DNA from: an uncultured Bacilli bacterium
GTDB lineage: Bacteria; Bacillota_I; Bacilli_A; RF39; UBA660
Assembly (NCBI GenBank): GCA_944359595.1
Contig: CALVSV010000016.1
Span: forward strand, 1-16,036
Direction: 5' to 3'
Length of the DNA: 16,036 nucleotides
In this document: in pieces, positions 16,007 to 16,036 of the stretch
Position numbering within the stretch: position 1 is the first letter of the stretch
How the letters are laid out: each line of letters begins with the position of its first letter
Notes under the pieces: generated by a model
Databases searched by the model: none
What the model was told of the DNA's origin: nothing
The model's input: only the letters and a program-made list of their open reading frames with translations
Program-made: the position numbers and the translations under genes

Positions 16007-16036
16007 ATGTGTCAAATAGATTATAACACAGAAAGA
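16007..16036 (+). CDS. 5' end of an unidentified gene, cut by the window edge
   Basis: Only ten codons are visible (MCQIDYNTER), after AAGGAGG spaced seven bases from the ATG and a perfect promoter. It is the only convincing plus-strand gene in the window. The N-terminus faintly recalls those of some IS30-family transposases, and an imperfect inverted repeat lies upstream, but ten residues are too few to assign a family. The start itself is well supported. Confidence 0.6.
   Translation, partial: MCQIDYNTER

Noticed and set aside
1..16036. Mycoplasma genetic code (TGA read as Trp)
   Set aside because: Trp is encoded by TGG where checked (for example RpoC W23) and TGA serves as the stop of the methyltransferase gene.
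1..16036. CRISPR array, prophage or defence system
   Set aside because: No spaced direct repeats and no phage or defence gene; the window is mostly housekeeping genes.

Overview
The window is AT-rich chromosomal DNA from a low-GC Gram-positive bacterium (Bacillota/Mycoplasmatota-like). Three things point that way: Firmicutes-type L11, L1, L10, L12, RpoB and RpoC proteins; consensus SigA-type promoters (TTGACA/TATAAT with 16-18 bp spacers); and strong AGGAGG-type ribosome binding sites. Tryptophan is encoded by TGG and one gene ends in TGA, so the code is standard, not the mycoplasma code. An FtsEX plus M23 peptidoglycan hydrolase module implies a cell wall. RpoB nevertheless carries Asn at the E. 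coli His526 position, the change known from rifampicin-insusceptible Mollicutes. A wall-bearing relative of Mollicutes (uncultured RF39-like or Erysipelotrichia-like Bacilli) fits, but the exact taxon cannot be fixed from this window.

Almost everything is on the minus strand, so transcription runs from high to low coordinates. From the right: a promoter and an L1-type RNA operator lead into rplK, and a second L1-type operator precedes rplA. A perfect promoter embedded in the end of rplA drives an L10 leader with an attenuator, followed by rplJ and rplL. Next is a YbxB/RsmC-like methyltransferase gene whose stop codon overlaps the -35 box of the rpoB promoter. Then come rpoB and rpoC, joined by a TAATG overlap, and a clear terminator. 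This is the classic L11-L1-L10-L12-methyltransferase-beta-beta' order.

Downstream of rpoC the usual rpsL-rpsG-fusA-tuf genes are absent. Instead there is a small protein of unrecognised family with its own promoter, then a tightly coupled ftsE-ftsX-M23 peptidase operon in which every gene overlaps the next, closed by a terminator. FtsEX is expected to gate the peptidase, whose coiled coil and complete zinc site are both visible. A separately promoted membrane protein with an N/S/Y/D-only tail encoded partly by a 24-bp tandem repeat follows.

The left 360 bases hold no gene. They contain a small GC-richer hairpin element of unknown role and, at the very edge, a strong leftward promoter for something outside the window. 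The right edge holds a divergent gene on the plus strand (10 codons visible) behind a perfect consensus promoter, placed where secE-nusG would normally lie. It may be the start of an insertion sequence, but this cannot be decided here.
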